DNA from: Sphingopyxis sp. BSN-002
Lineage (GTDB): Bacteria; Pseudomonadota; Alphaproteobacteria; Sphingomonadales; Sphingomonadaceae
Assembly (NCBI RefSeq): GCF_022024275.1
Contig: NZ_CP091804.1
Span: 434,001-498,000 of the forward strand
Direction: 5' to 3'
Length of the DNA: 64,000 nt
How positions within the stretch are numbered: the stretch's first letter is position 1; each line of letters opens with the position of its first letter. The position numbers were made by a program, and so were the translations under genes. This document shows, in pieces, positions 54,702-62,895 of this stretch. The notes under the pieces were generated by a model, which saw only the letters and a program-made list of their open reading frames with translations, made no database searches and was not told the origin of the DNA.

Positions 54702-55703
54702 ATGGGCGACGGCAAGAGAGTTTCACGGCGGGCGTTCGCAGCGGGCGCGGCTGGGCTGGCAGCCCTAAGCGCTACAACGACGTCGGCCAAACCGGCGAAG
54801 CCCGGTCCCATACCGACCGGCAAGCCCTTCATTCTCACGACATGGGACTTCGGCCCCGGCGCCAATGCGATCGGCTGGCCCATGCTCGCCTCTGGCGCGT
54901 CGGCGCTCGACGTCGTCGAGGCCGCGATCAACCATGTCGAACTGCTCGGCGACTATTGGGTCGGCGCCGGCGGCGTCCCGAACGAGGTCGGCGAGACGAC
55001 GCTCGACGCGATGATCATGTGGGGGCCGACGCACGACGCCGGCGCGGTCGGGTGCCTCAAGCGCGTCAAGCGCGCCATTTCGGTGGCGCGCAAGGTGATG
55101 GAGGAAACCCAGCACAGCCTGATCGTCGGCGACGATGCCACGCGCTTTGCCGCGCGCATGGGCTTCACCGAAACCTCTCTGACCAGCGTCGTGTCGCAGC
55201 AGGCGTGGGACAAATGGGCGGCCAAGGGCGAAAAGACCAACGCCTTCGATCCCGAACCGATCGGCAAGAATCCCGATCTTGTCGGGCACGACACCGTCGG
55301 CTGCATCGCGCTCGACGCCGCAGGCAATCTCTGCGTCGGCTGCTCGACCAACGGGCGCGAATTCAAGATTCCGGGCCGCGTCGGCGATTCGCCGATCATC
55401 GGCGCCGGCGCCTATTGCGACCAGGCCGTCGGCGCCGCAGTGGCGACCGGCAATGGCGACGTGATGATGCGTTTTCTTCCCACCTATCATGTCGTCGAGC
55501 TGATGCGCGGCGGCATGGAACCGCAGGCGGCCGCCGAAGCGACGATCAGGCGGATCGAGGAAGCCGGTTACCGGATCGACGGCGGGATCGCGGTGATGCG
55601 GCGCGACGGGGCGCATGGCGGCGCCAAGACCGGGTGGAAGGATGAACCCTTCAGCTATTCGGTGCAGACGGCAGCGGGAAATGCAAAAATCCCCGTGGCT
55701 TGA
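54702..55703 (+). CDS. Tat-exported N4-(beta-N-acetylglucosaminyl)-L-asparaginase family protein
   Basis: A 333-residue Ntn-hydrolase precursor. A twin-arginine signal (SRRAFAAGAAGL, 8-19) leads to the aspartylglucosaminidase fold. The self-cleavage site and nucleophile is T198 in GHDTVG, after which the mature beta-subunit would begin; 'GGVPNEVGETTLDAM' marks the alpha-subunit. The enzyme would act in the periplasm, removing Asn-linked amino sugars or isoaspartyl groups. The ATG at 54702 has GGGAGAG upstream. It sits in the run between the two carboxyspermidine-pathway genes. Confidence 0.88.
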   Translation: MGDGKRVSRRAFAAGAAGLAALSATTTSAKPAKPGPIPTGKPFILTTWDFGPGANAIGWPMLASGASALDVVEAAINHVELLGDYWVGAGGVPNEVGETTLDAMIMWGPTHDAGAVGCLKRVKRAISVARKVMEETQHSLIVGDDATRFAARMGFTETSLTSVVSQQAWDKWAAKGEKTNAFDPEPIGKNPDLVGHDTVGCIALDAAGNLCVGCSTNGREFKIPGRVGDSPIIGAGAYCDQAVGAAVATGNGDVMMRFLPTYHVVELMRGGMEPQAAAEATIRRIEEAGYRIDGGIAVMRRDGAHGGAKTGWKDEPFSYSVQTAAGNAKIPVA

Positions 55704-55784
55704 AAAACGTCCCCGGTCTCCAAAATAAGCGACGGCGAAAGCGACCCGCTTTCATCCCCGACCGAAAGACACTAGAGACGCGCC

Positions 55785-56957
55785 ATGGAAACCAGAGCCG
55801 GCGATCCCGGAGCCTTTGCCCGCTTCGACCTCACCCGCGTCCCCTCTCCCGCCTTCGTCGTCGACGCGGCGAAGGTGCGCGCGAATCTCGCACTGCTGCG
55901 CCACATCGGCGACCGGTCGGGCGCGCGCGTGCTTGCGGCGCTCAAGGCCTTTTCGATGTGGTCGCTGGGACCGACCGTCACCTCCTACCTCGACGGCGTC
56001 TGCGCTTCGGGGCTCTACGAAGCAAAGCTCGGCCGCGCGGAATATGGCGGCGAGGTCGCGACCTATTGTGCCGGCTACAAGGAAGCCGATCTGCCCGAGA
56101 TCGCACAACTGTCCGATCACCTCATCTTCAACTCCCCCGGCCAGATCGCACGTTTCCGTCCGCTGCTCGATGACCTCCGCGCGCAGGGCGAAAGCTTCGA
56201 TATCGGGCTCCGCATCAACCCGATGCACAGCGAGGGAGAGGTCGCGAAATACGACCCCGCGGCGCCTTGCAGCCGCCTTGGCTTTCCGGTCAGCCAGTTG
56301 CTGCCCGAACATATGGAGGGCGTCGACGGCATCCATATGCACAGCCTCTGCGAGCAGGACTTTCCGCCGCTCGAACGCACCTGGAGCGCGGTGCAGCCGA
56401 TGCTGCGCCCCTTCTTCGGCCAGCTCAAATGGATCAACTTCGGCGGCGGCCATCATGTGACCCGCGCCGATTACCAGGTCGACGACCTGATCGCCTTCCT
56501 GAAGCAGGTCCGCGCCGCGACGAACTGCGACGCGATGATCGAGCCGGGCGAGGCGATCGCGCTCGATGCGGGCATCCTCGTCGGCGAAGTCCTCGACCTG
56601 TTCGACAACGGCATGCCGATCGGCATCACCGACATTTCGGCGACGTGTCACATGCCCGACGTGATCGAGGCGCCCTATCGCCCCGCCATGCTGGACGAAG
56701 GCACAGAGGGCTTGCCGACGCGGCTCGGCGGCCCCTCCTGCCTCGCGGGCGACGTCATCGGCGACTATCGCCTGCCCGGCGGCGCGCGCATCGGCCAGCG
56801 TTTCGCTTTCCTCGACCAAGCGCATTATTCGATGGTGAAGACGAATACCTTCAATGGCGTCCCGTTGCCGTCGATCTGGCTGTGGGACAGCGAGACCGAC
56901 GAACTGCGGCTGATCCGCGAATTCGGTTACGAGGATTTCAGGACGCGCCTGAGCTGA
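55785..56957 (+). CDS. nspC: Carboxynorspermidine decarboxylase
   Basis: A 390-residue PLP enzyme of the alanine racemase-fold group IV decarboxylases that removes CO2 from carboxyspermidine or carboxynorspermidine. PLP lysine is K54 (AALKAFSMWS), the PLP-phosphate Gly triple is in NFGGGHHV, and the GxxExG-like site is 'IEPGEAIALDAG'. 'HSLCEQDFPPLERTW' is typical of NspC. It lies 81 nt downstream of the asparaginase-type gene. Together with the dehydrogenase it makes spermidine in one known alternative route. Confidence 0.92.
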   Translation: METRAGDPGAFARFDLTRVPSPAFVVDAAKVRANLALLRHIGDRSGARVLAALKAFSMWSLGPTVTSYLDGVCASGLYEAKLGRAEYGGEVATYCAGYKEADLPEIAQLSDHLIFNSPGQIARFRPLLDDLRAQGESFDIGLRINPMHSEGEVAKYDPAAPCSRLGFPVSQLLPEHMEGVDGIHMHSLCEQDFPPLERTWSAVQPMLRPFFGQLKWINFGGGHHVTRADYQVDDLIAFLKQVRAATNCDAMIEPGEAIALDAGILVGEVLDLFDNGMPIGITDISATCHMPDVIEAPYRPAMLDEGTEGLPTRLGGPSCLAGDVIGDYRLPGGARIGQRFAFLDQAHYSMVKTNTFNGVPLPSIWLWDSETDELRLIREFGYEDFRTRLS

Positions 56958-56963
56958 CGCCGT

Positions 56964-57698
56964 TCAGAAATGCGATCCGTCGAAGATCAGCGCGACAGGA
57001 CGGCCGCGCTGATCGGTCGCGGCGAGTGCGTTCCAGACGTCTTCGCACTCATATCCGCAGGCGATGTCGCGATTCTCGTGGCGCGCGGTGATCCTGTAGC
57101 GACCTGCCTCCGCCTGTTTGCAGCCGTTCGCGATGCGGGCCCGCGCGAAGGCGGCATTTCGCACCGTGTCGTTGCCCTTTGCCGGAATCGCCCGGACGGC
57201 GGCACGCGCCCCGTCGACCGTCGGACACAGATAGACCGTTTCCATCACCGTCGGATCATAGTCGAGTACGCCGCCGGGGATGAATTCGGAAAGCCAGCGT
57301 TCGAAATCGTTGCGCGGGTGGCTGTCGTTGCCGGTCTCGTCGACGATTCCGACCAGCGCGACCCCCTTCGCATTGGTACCGCGATAGACCAGATGGGTCT
57401 CGTTCCCGCCGGCAAGCTGCAGCGTCCGTCGCGCGACAACCTGATCGATCGTGATGACCGATGCCGCGTCGGGACTGCTTTGCGTGCATCCCGTTGCTTC
57501 CAGTCCCCTGAAAAACAGGCTGGTGTCGATCGTGTGGTTCCGCGGCGCCGGCTGGACGCCGTAATAGCTGTCCAGCATTGTGCGTGCGGCCGCCTCGTCG
57601 GGGCAGATGACGGTCGAGAAGTCCGTCTGGATATCGGTCTTCGCCGGCTGCGGTTCGCTGGCCGCCATCATCATCATCGCCAAAGCTGCGAGGCTCAT
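56964..57698 (-). CDS. Exported protein of unknown function
   Basis: A 244-residue protein. A weak signal peptide is probable (about 1-20, 'SLAALAMMMMAASE'). The mature part has eight or so cysteines placed in pairs (VICPDEAA, TGCTQSS, LCPTVDG, GCKQAEAG, 'DIACGYECEDV'), suggesting disulfides in the periplasm. No family is recognised. It has AGGGAG before the ATG and converges with nspC (6 nt between). Confidence 0.75.
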   Translation of the reverse strand: MSLAALAMMMMAASEPQPAKTDIQTDFSTVICPDEAAARTMLDSYYGVQPAPRNHTIDTSLFFRGLEATGCTQSSPDAASVITIDQVVARRTLQLAGGNETHLVYRGTNAKGVALVGIVDETGNDSHPRNDFERWLSEFIPGGVLDYDPTVMETVYLCPTVDGARAAVRAIPAKGNDTVRNAAFARARIANGCKQAEAGRYRITARHENRDIACGYECEDVWNALAATDQRGRPVALIFDGSHF

Positions 57699-57753
57699 TT
57701 CAGCTCCCTTTTCGTTTCAATGACAGGAGCTTATCGCCCGAATGGCGGCGAGG

Positions 57754-59412
57754 TCAATCTGCGGCCGGGGTAATTTCCGCCAGCGCCTGATGAATGTCGC
57801 TGACCACGACAGATCCCTCGCCGACCGACGATGCGACCCGCTTCACCGAGCCCTTGCGCACATCCCCCACGGCATAGATGCGCGGCCAGCTCGTCTCGAA
57901 GCGGCTCGGCATGCGATCAAGCGACCAGCCTGCGCGGACCAGTTCGAGCGGCGCGATATCGGCGCCCGTCTTCACGAAGCCTTTCTCGTCGCACACCATT
58001 TCTTTCGGCAGCCATGTCGTGTTCGGGCTCGCGCCGAGGAAGAGGAACAGGAATTTGCAGTCGCAAAGATCCTCGGCACCGGTCTCGCGGCAGCGATAGG
58101 TCAGCCCGTCGAGCTGCCCCTCGCCACGCAGCGCGACAACATCGGTCGATCCGATGATCTCGATATTCGGATGCTCTTCGAGCCGCTTGACCAGATATTC
58201 GGACATCGTCTCGCGCAGGCTTTTGCGGCGAAAGATAACATAGACCTTCTTCGCAACGCCCGCGAGATAGATCGCACCCTGCCCTGCCGAATTGCCCGAT
58301 CCGACCACCGTCACCTCGGCATTGCTGCAGAGCTGCGCTTCCATCGGGGTTGCCCCGTAATAGATACCGCGCCCTTCGTAATTCTCGATCCCTTCGATCG
58401 GCAGCCGCTGATATTGCGCGCCGCTGGACACCACCACCGCACGGCTGCGCAGCTTGCGTCCGTCGGCAAGATGCAGGCAATAGGCATCGCCATCGCGTCC
58501 GATCGATGCCGCGCGCACGGGCGACACCAGCCGCGCACCGAACTTCTGCGCTTGCACGGTTGCCCGGCGCGCAAGCTCGTTGCCCGAAATACCCGTCGGG
58601 AAACCGAGGTAATTCTCGATCTTCGACGAGGTGCCTGCCTGTCCGCCCGGCGCCAGCGAGTCGATAGCGATCACGGTCAACCCCTCCGACGCCGCATAGA
58701 CAGCGGCCGCAAGTCCGCCGGGACCGCTGCCGACGACGATGACGTCGGCGGTCGATCCGTCGGGCAACAGGTCGAGCCCCAGTCCCTGCGCGAGTTGCTC
58801 GGGCGTCGGCTGGATCAGCACTTCCGCCGAGCCTAGGATCGCGACGGGCAATTGCTCTTCGGTCAGCCCGCGCTCGGCGAGCAGATGCGCCGCGACGGGC
58901 CCGTCGGCCGGATCGAACCAGCGGTGCGCGACGCCATGCTTCATTAATAGGTCACGCAGCGCATAGACGGTGCGGTCCATCGCATCGCCGATGATGATCG
59001 TCACTGCGAATCCGCGGTGCTTGCTGAACTCGCGCCTTGCTGACAGCACACGGATAAAGATGTCGGAGAAATGCGAATTGCCGGCGATCAGCCGCTGGAA
59101 GTCGGCGTGTGCAATACGGATGATCTCGCCATCGGCGCCCATTTCGACGCGCGACAAGTGCCGCTGTCCGGTCAAGACCGACAGGTCGCCGGCAAACTGC
59201 CCATGCTCCATCCAACCGACCCGCTTCCGGCCCTCGTCGGTCGATGCGAAGATATCGGTATGCCCCGACAGGGTGACAATGCAGTCGGGCGCCATCGCGC
59301 CTTCCTCGACCAGCAGGTCGCCGGCCTTGTGCGACTCAACCGTCCCGAATGCCTTCAGTTCCTCGAGCTCGGCGTCGGTGAAATCATAATTGACGTCGGC
59401 GCGGGAGGTCAT
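57754..59412 (-). CDS. Thioredoxin reductase-like flavoprotein fused to a cyclic nucleotide-binding domain
   Basis: A 552-residue fusion. Residues about 10-130 form a cyclic-nucleotide-binding fold ('AGDLLVEEGAMAPDCIVTLSG', GQFAGDLS). Residues 140-215 are a short linker domain, and from about 222 a thioredoxin-reductase-type FAD/NADPH module begins ('VIVVGSGPGGLAAAVYAAS', 'TVVGSGNSAGQGAIYLA', 'YAVGDVR'). The CxxC redox pair of thioredoxin reductases is absent: its place reads GIYYGATPMEAQLC. It therefore cannot reduce a disulfide in the usual way and its substrate is unknown. The purine nucleotide may gate its activity. Confidence 0.87.
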   Translation of the reverse strand: MTSRADVNYDFTDAELEELKAFGTVESHKAGDLLVEEGAMAPDCIVTLSGHTDIFASTDEGRKRVGWMEHGQFAGDLSVLTGQRHLSRVEMGADGEIIRIAHADFQRLIAGNSHFSDIFIRVLSARREFSKHRGFAVTIIIGDAMDRTVYALRDLLMKHGVAHRWFDPADGPVAAHLLAERGLTEEQLPVAILGSAEVLIQPTPEQLAQGLGLDLLPDGSTADVIVVGSGPGGLAAAVYAASEGLTVIAIDSLAPGGQAGTSSKIENYLGFPTGISGNELARRATVQAQKFGARLVSPVRAASIGRDGDAYCLHLADGRKLRSRAVVVSSGAQYQRLPIEGIENYEGRGIYYGATPMEAQLCSNAEVTVVGSGNSAGQGAIYLAGVAKKVYVIFRRKSLRETMSEYLVKRLEEHPNIEIIGSTDVVALRGEGQLDGLTYRCRETGAEDLCDCKFLFLFLGASPNTTWLPKEMVCDEKGFVKTGADIAPLELVRAGWSLDRMPSRFETSWPRIYAVGDVRKGSVKRVASSVGEGSVVVSDIHQALAEITPAAD

Positions 59413-59537
59413 GGCGATTCTATCCTTTCGTGGGCGGCCCTGTCTAACGACGCCGCATGATCTTGTCTCGGTTTTGCGCCGGTAAACGCAGCTCTGCCCC
59501 GGTTCGGCGCGAGTGTTACCGCGCTATTACAAAATTG

Positions 59538-59658
59538 CGCGATAGGGTCTTTACAGGGGGGACCCCCCTGCATATATCGCCCTCCGCTGCCCCAGGGGGA
59601 CTTCCAATAACCGCAAGGCAGCCTTTGTGTTGAACGTTATTTTTGGGGGTCCCTTGAG
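59538..59658 (+). ncRNA. Structured leader RNA before ornithine decarboxylase (speF-type element candidate)
   Basis: The stem GCGATA (59538-59543) / TATCGC (59575-59580) encloses the hairpin CAGGGGGG-A-CCCCCCTG (59554-59570). Further on, AAGG-CAG-CCTT (59615-59625) and a GGGGGAC (near 59595) that can pair with GGGGGTCCC just before the start codon (59645-59653) allow alternative folds. This leads into a TTG start at 59659. A conserved RNA called the speF element (Rfam RF00518) is known upstream of ornithine decarboxylase genes in alphaproteobacteria. Assignment is by position and structure; I could not run a covariance search. Confidence 0.65.
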
Positions 59659-60852
59659 TTGCACCAGCATCATAGCGCCCACGGGCTGATTCAGGCACTT
59701 TCGCCGGTCGAACCTGTTACGCTTGTCCGTCCGCACGCCGCGGCGCGCGCAGCGCGTTTCTTCATCGAGCGATTTCCCGGCACGACCATGTATGCGGTCA
59801 AGGCGAATCCGTCGCCCGATCTGCTGCGCGTGCTGTGGGATTCGGGTGTGACGCACTATGACGTCGCCTCGATCGCCGAGGTGCGCCTTGTCGCGCGCAC
59901 CCTGCCGAACGCGACGCTCTGCTTCATGCATCCGGTGAAGGCCGAGGAAGCGATTTCCGAGGCTTATTGGAAGCATGGCGTACGCACCTTCTCGCTCGAC
60001 ACGATGGAAGAACTCGAGAAGATCGTCCGCGCAACCGAAGGCGCGGCGGACCTGAACCTGCTCGTGCGCCTGCGCGTCTCGTCGGACCATTCGAAGCTCA
60101 GCCTCGCCGCCAAGTTCGGCGCCGAGCCCGAGGAAGTCGGCGAGCTGCTGATGGCGACCCGTCAGGCGGCCGATGCGCTCGGCATCTGTTTCCACGTCGG
60201 CAGCCAGGCGATGACGCCGCATGCCTATGCGCAAGCGATGGAGCGCGTCCGCGCCGCGATCGTCGGTGCGGCGGTGACGGTCGACATCATCGACGTCGGC
60301 GGTGGCTTCCCCTCGACCTATCCCGGCATGGAACCTCCGCCGCTTGGCGCCTATTTCGAAACGATCCACCGCAGCTTCGAAAGTCTGCCGATCAGCTATT
60401 CGGCCGAGCTCTGGTGTGAGCCGGGCCGCGCGCTGTCGGCGGAGTACAGCTCGCTGATCGTCCGCGTCGAAAAGCGCCGTGGCGACGAGCTCTACATCAA
60501 CGACGGTGCCTATGGCGCGCTGTTCGACGCCGCGCATGTCGGCTGGCGCTTCCCTGTCGCGCTGCTGCGCGAGCCCGAAAGCGAAGCCGAACTGGTGCCG
60601 TACAGCTTCTATGGCCCGACGTGCGACGACCTCGACCATATGACCGGCCCCTTTTTCCTGCCGGCGGACGTCAAGGCGGGCGATTTCATCGAGATCGGCC
60701 TGCTCGGCGCCTATGGCTGTGCGATGCGGACGAAGTTCAACGGATTCGGCGCGGAGGAAATCCACGTCGTCAGCGACGAACCGATGGCGAGCCTCTACAC
60801 CGGCGCGGCCGAGCCCGAGCGCCGCAGCGCGACGGTGACCAAGCTCTTCTGA
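59659..60852 (+). CDS. Ornithine decarboxylase (group IV PLP-dependent)
   Basis: A 397-residue enzyme converting ornithine to putrescine. The PLP lysine is K48 (MYAVKANPSPD), PLP-phosphate motifs are 'DVGGGFPSTYPG' and CEPGRALSAE, and the catalytic cysteine loop reads YGPTCDDLDHM, as in ornithine decarboxylase. Lysine activity cannot be excluded. The start is TTG at 59659, chosen because the frame before it holds the leader and because the N-terminus ('HGLIQALSPVEPVTLV') is the expected one. It starts 2.7 kb after nspC and is followed by a strong terminator. Confidence 0.9.
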   Translation: MHQHHSAHGLIQALSPVEPVTLVRPHAAARAARFFIERFPGTTMYAVKANPSPDLLRVLWDSGVTHYDVASIAEVRLVARTLPNATLCFMHPVKAEEAISEAYWKHGVRTFSLDTMEELEKIVRATEGAADLNLLVRLRVSSDHSKLSLAAKFGAEPEEVGELLMATRQAADALGICFHVGSQAMTPHAYAQAMERVRAAIVGAAVTVDIIDVGGGFPSTYPGMEPPPLGAYFETIHRSFESLPISYSAELWCEPGRALSAEYSSLIVRVEKRRGDELYINDGAYGALFDAAHVGWRFPVALLREPESEAELVPYSFYGPTCDDLDHMTGPFFLPADVKAGDFIEIGLLGAYGCAMRTKFNGFGAEEIHVVSDEPMASLYTGAAEPERRSATVTKLF

Positions 60853-60874
60853 GCGGGCCCGAAAGAATCGAGAA

Positions 60875-60906
60875 GGGTCGGCGCAGCGATGCGCCGACCC
60901 TTTTTT
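60875..60906 (+). terminator. Rho-independent terminator of the ornithine decarboxylase gene
   Basis: GGGTCGGCGCA and TGCGCCGACCC form a perfect 11-bp stem around GCGA, followed by six T residues. It begins 22 nt after the stop codon and ends the decarboxylase transcript before the next gene at 60986. Confidence 0.95.
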
Positions 60907-60985
60907 GCTGGCCGCGGAAGAGCATGGTTAATCATATTTTATCGCAAATCGGGCATTGGCATCGTTCGGCTTGGCGAGGGCGATT

Positions 60986-62776
60986 GTGCGGATTTCAAAA
61001 CCTGTCGAACGGGACGGTCTGCGCGATATCGCGATAGCGATCCTGATCGTTACGCTCGTCGCCCTTTCATGGTCGCTGGTCGCCGAAGCGAGCCCGGGCG
61101 AACAGGGGCCGGTACGCCGCTATTATCCCTACATCCTCGGCTACAGCTATATCCTTCTCCTTCTGCCGCCGATCTTCGCCGGCAAGCGCGTCGCATCCAT
61201 CCTGTCGATCCTCGCCGGTCTGCTTGTGGCGACGTTGCTGGCAGCGGATCTCACCACGCTGCGCTTCTTCGACGCGCCGTTCTTCAAGCTCTATCCCTAT
61301 CTGCCCGTCACCGCGCGTAGTGCGACCAAGGAAGCGCTCGTCGGATATGCGATGTCCTATGTGCCGCCCCGCATATGGCTGCTCGCGGGCGCAACGGTTT
61401 TCCTGAGCCTCGGCGCATCCAGATTGCTGCGCAACGGCGGCCGGGCGCGGTTGACCGTCGTTGCCCTGCTCCCGCTCCTGTGGTTTGCTAGCTGGTTGTC
61501 GACTGCCGCGTCGGCTCCGCCCGATCCGCGGATCATCGCGCTGATGGACGCCCCCCCGGGATCGCTGGCCAAGCTGGAGGGGGCCGATCGCCCCGAAAAC
61601 TTCAGCCTGACCGCGCACGCCCGCACAGAGCCGAAAACGATCATCTTCGTCATCATGGAATCGACAGGCGCCTCGACGCCTTCGGCCACGGGCAAGGGCC
61701 TGCTGAGCGAGGATATCGTGGCGGGCAGCGGCGCCGGCGGATGGGTCGACTTCCCAAATGCCGTCACCAACAGCAATGCGACCGATATCAGCGTGCCGAC
61801 GCTGCTCACCGGCAGCGGCGCGCACGAGCCCGCCGCAAAGCTCCACGCGCTCCCCTTCGTATCGCAATATGCCGCCGCGCGCGGTTACCGGACAAGCTTC
61901 ATCACCTCATCGACGATGCGATGGGGCGCCTTCGAGACCTTCTTCGCCGGGTCGCACATGGACGAGGTCGTGACGGCGGAAGATTCAGGCCTGCCCTTCA
62001 TCAACGACCTCGCCGTCGATGACCATTTCGTCTATCAGAGCGCGGCGGATCGCGTCGCAAAGGCCGACGGCAAGCTGTTCCTGACCCTCTATCCGCAATC
62101 GCTGCACTGGCCGTTCCAGGCCGAAAGCAGCTTCGACGTGCCGACGAACATCAAAGAAAAACGCGCCCGGGCGAGCTACATCGCGGCGAGCGGCTTCAGG
62201 CTCCTCTTCGACGCCCTGCGAAAATCGGGCCGGCTCGACGACGCGCTGATCATCATCGCCGGCGATCATGGCGAGTTCGATTATACGTCGACGCTGCGGA
62301 TGCCGCGGATGCGGATGGATACGTTCGACGAGGGCATTCTTTCCCCGATCTTCCTCATCAAGGCATCGTCGAACATGCCCGGAACCGACGTCGAGACCCT
62401 GAAGGCCAACTCCGGCAAGCTTGTCGCCAATCTCGACATCGCACCGACCGTCGCCGACATGCTTGGCGGCAAGCTGGAAGACGGGGTGTCCTATGCCGGC
62501 TACAGCCTGTTGCGGCCGGTGCCATCCGACCGGGTCGCCTATTCGACGTCGACGAACGAATGGCGGCGATGGACGAGCGCCGCGATCGCGGTTTCGCGCG
62601 GGCAGGAGCGGATGACTTGCGGCAAGGCCAATCTCTGCCGGCTGAGCCGCGCCGACGGAACGAGGTTGACCTATCGACGTCCGGCAACGCCCGATGACGA
62701 CCTCTTCCGGCTGGCCGCAGGCAACCCCGTCACGCGGCAGGCGCTGGGGCAAATTTACCGCAACCATTATCGCTAG
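60986..62776 (+). CDS. Membrane-anchored sulfatase/phosphoethanolamine-transferase-fold protein
   Basis: A 596-residue protein. Four or five N-terminal membrane helices (about 13-35, 48-64, 70-90, 130-147, 155-172) precede a periplasmic alkaline-phosphatase-superfamily domain. Metal and nucleophile sites are E225 (IMESTGAS), T266 (SNATDISVP) and D427/H428 (AGDHGEF), with LHWPF typical of LtaS/EptA-type enzymes. It probably transfers a phospho-group or hydrolyses sulfate or phosphate esters on a cell-envelope lipid or glycan. It starts with GTG at 60986, preceded by GAGGG; a TTG start at 60956 is possible. Confidence 0.85.
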   Translation: MRISKPVERDGLRDIAIAILIVTLVALSWSLVAEASPGEQGPVRRYYPYILGYSYILLLLPPIFAGKRVASILSILAGLLVATLLAADLTTLRFFDAPFFKLYPYLPVTARSATKEALVGYAMSYVPPRIWLLAGATVFLSLGASRLLRNGGRARLTVVALLPLLWFASWLSTAASAPPDPRIIALMDAPPGSLAKLEGADRPENFSLTAHARTEPKTIIFVIMESTGASTPSATGKGLLSEDIVAGSGAGGWVDFPNAVTNSNATDISVPTLLTGSGAHEPAAKLHALPFVSQYAAARGYRTSFITSSTMRWGAFETFFAGSHMDEVVTAEDSGLPFINDLAVDDHFVYQSAADRVAKADGKLFLTLYPQSLHWPFQAESSFDVPTNIKEKRARASYIAASGFRLLFDALRKSGRLDDALIIIAGDHGEFDYTSTLRMPRMRMDTFDEGILSPIFLIKASSNMPGTDVETLKANSGKLVANLDIAPTVADMLGGKLEDGVSYAGYSLLRPVPSDRVAYSTSTNEWRRWTSAAIAVSRGQERMTCGKANLCRLSRADGTRLTYRRPATPDDDLFRLAAGNPVTRQALGQIYRNHYR

Positions 62777-62853
62777 GATGCGCGGGCGCTTTTTGCGCTT
62801 CCGTTTCACTTCGCAATCCTTCTATCCTCTTCGCCAACAAGGAGAGGAGAAAA

Positions 62854-62895
62854 GTGAATATGGCCTCTGAACCCACGCGGGCCTGCAACGCATGA
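62854..62895 (+). CDS. 13-residue leader ORF translationally coupled to the CoA transferase
   Basis: GTG at 62854 opens MNMASEPTRACNA, with a strong ribosome site (AAGGAGAGGAG) just before it, and its TGA overlaps the ATG of the next gene (ATGA, 62892-62895). The next gene itself has no own ribosome site, so the leader could drive it by coupling. ATG 62860 is an alternative internal start. The true start of the CoA transferase may instead be mis-set by a frame error; that would need checking. Confidence 0.5.
   Translation: MNMASEPTRACNA

Noticed and set aside
59457..59633. 58-codon open frame through the ornithine decarboxylase leader
   Set aside because: It begins with ATG at 59457 without ribosome site and covers structured RNA; a coding role is not supported, although a leader peptide cannot be excluded.
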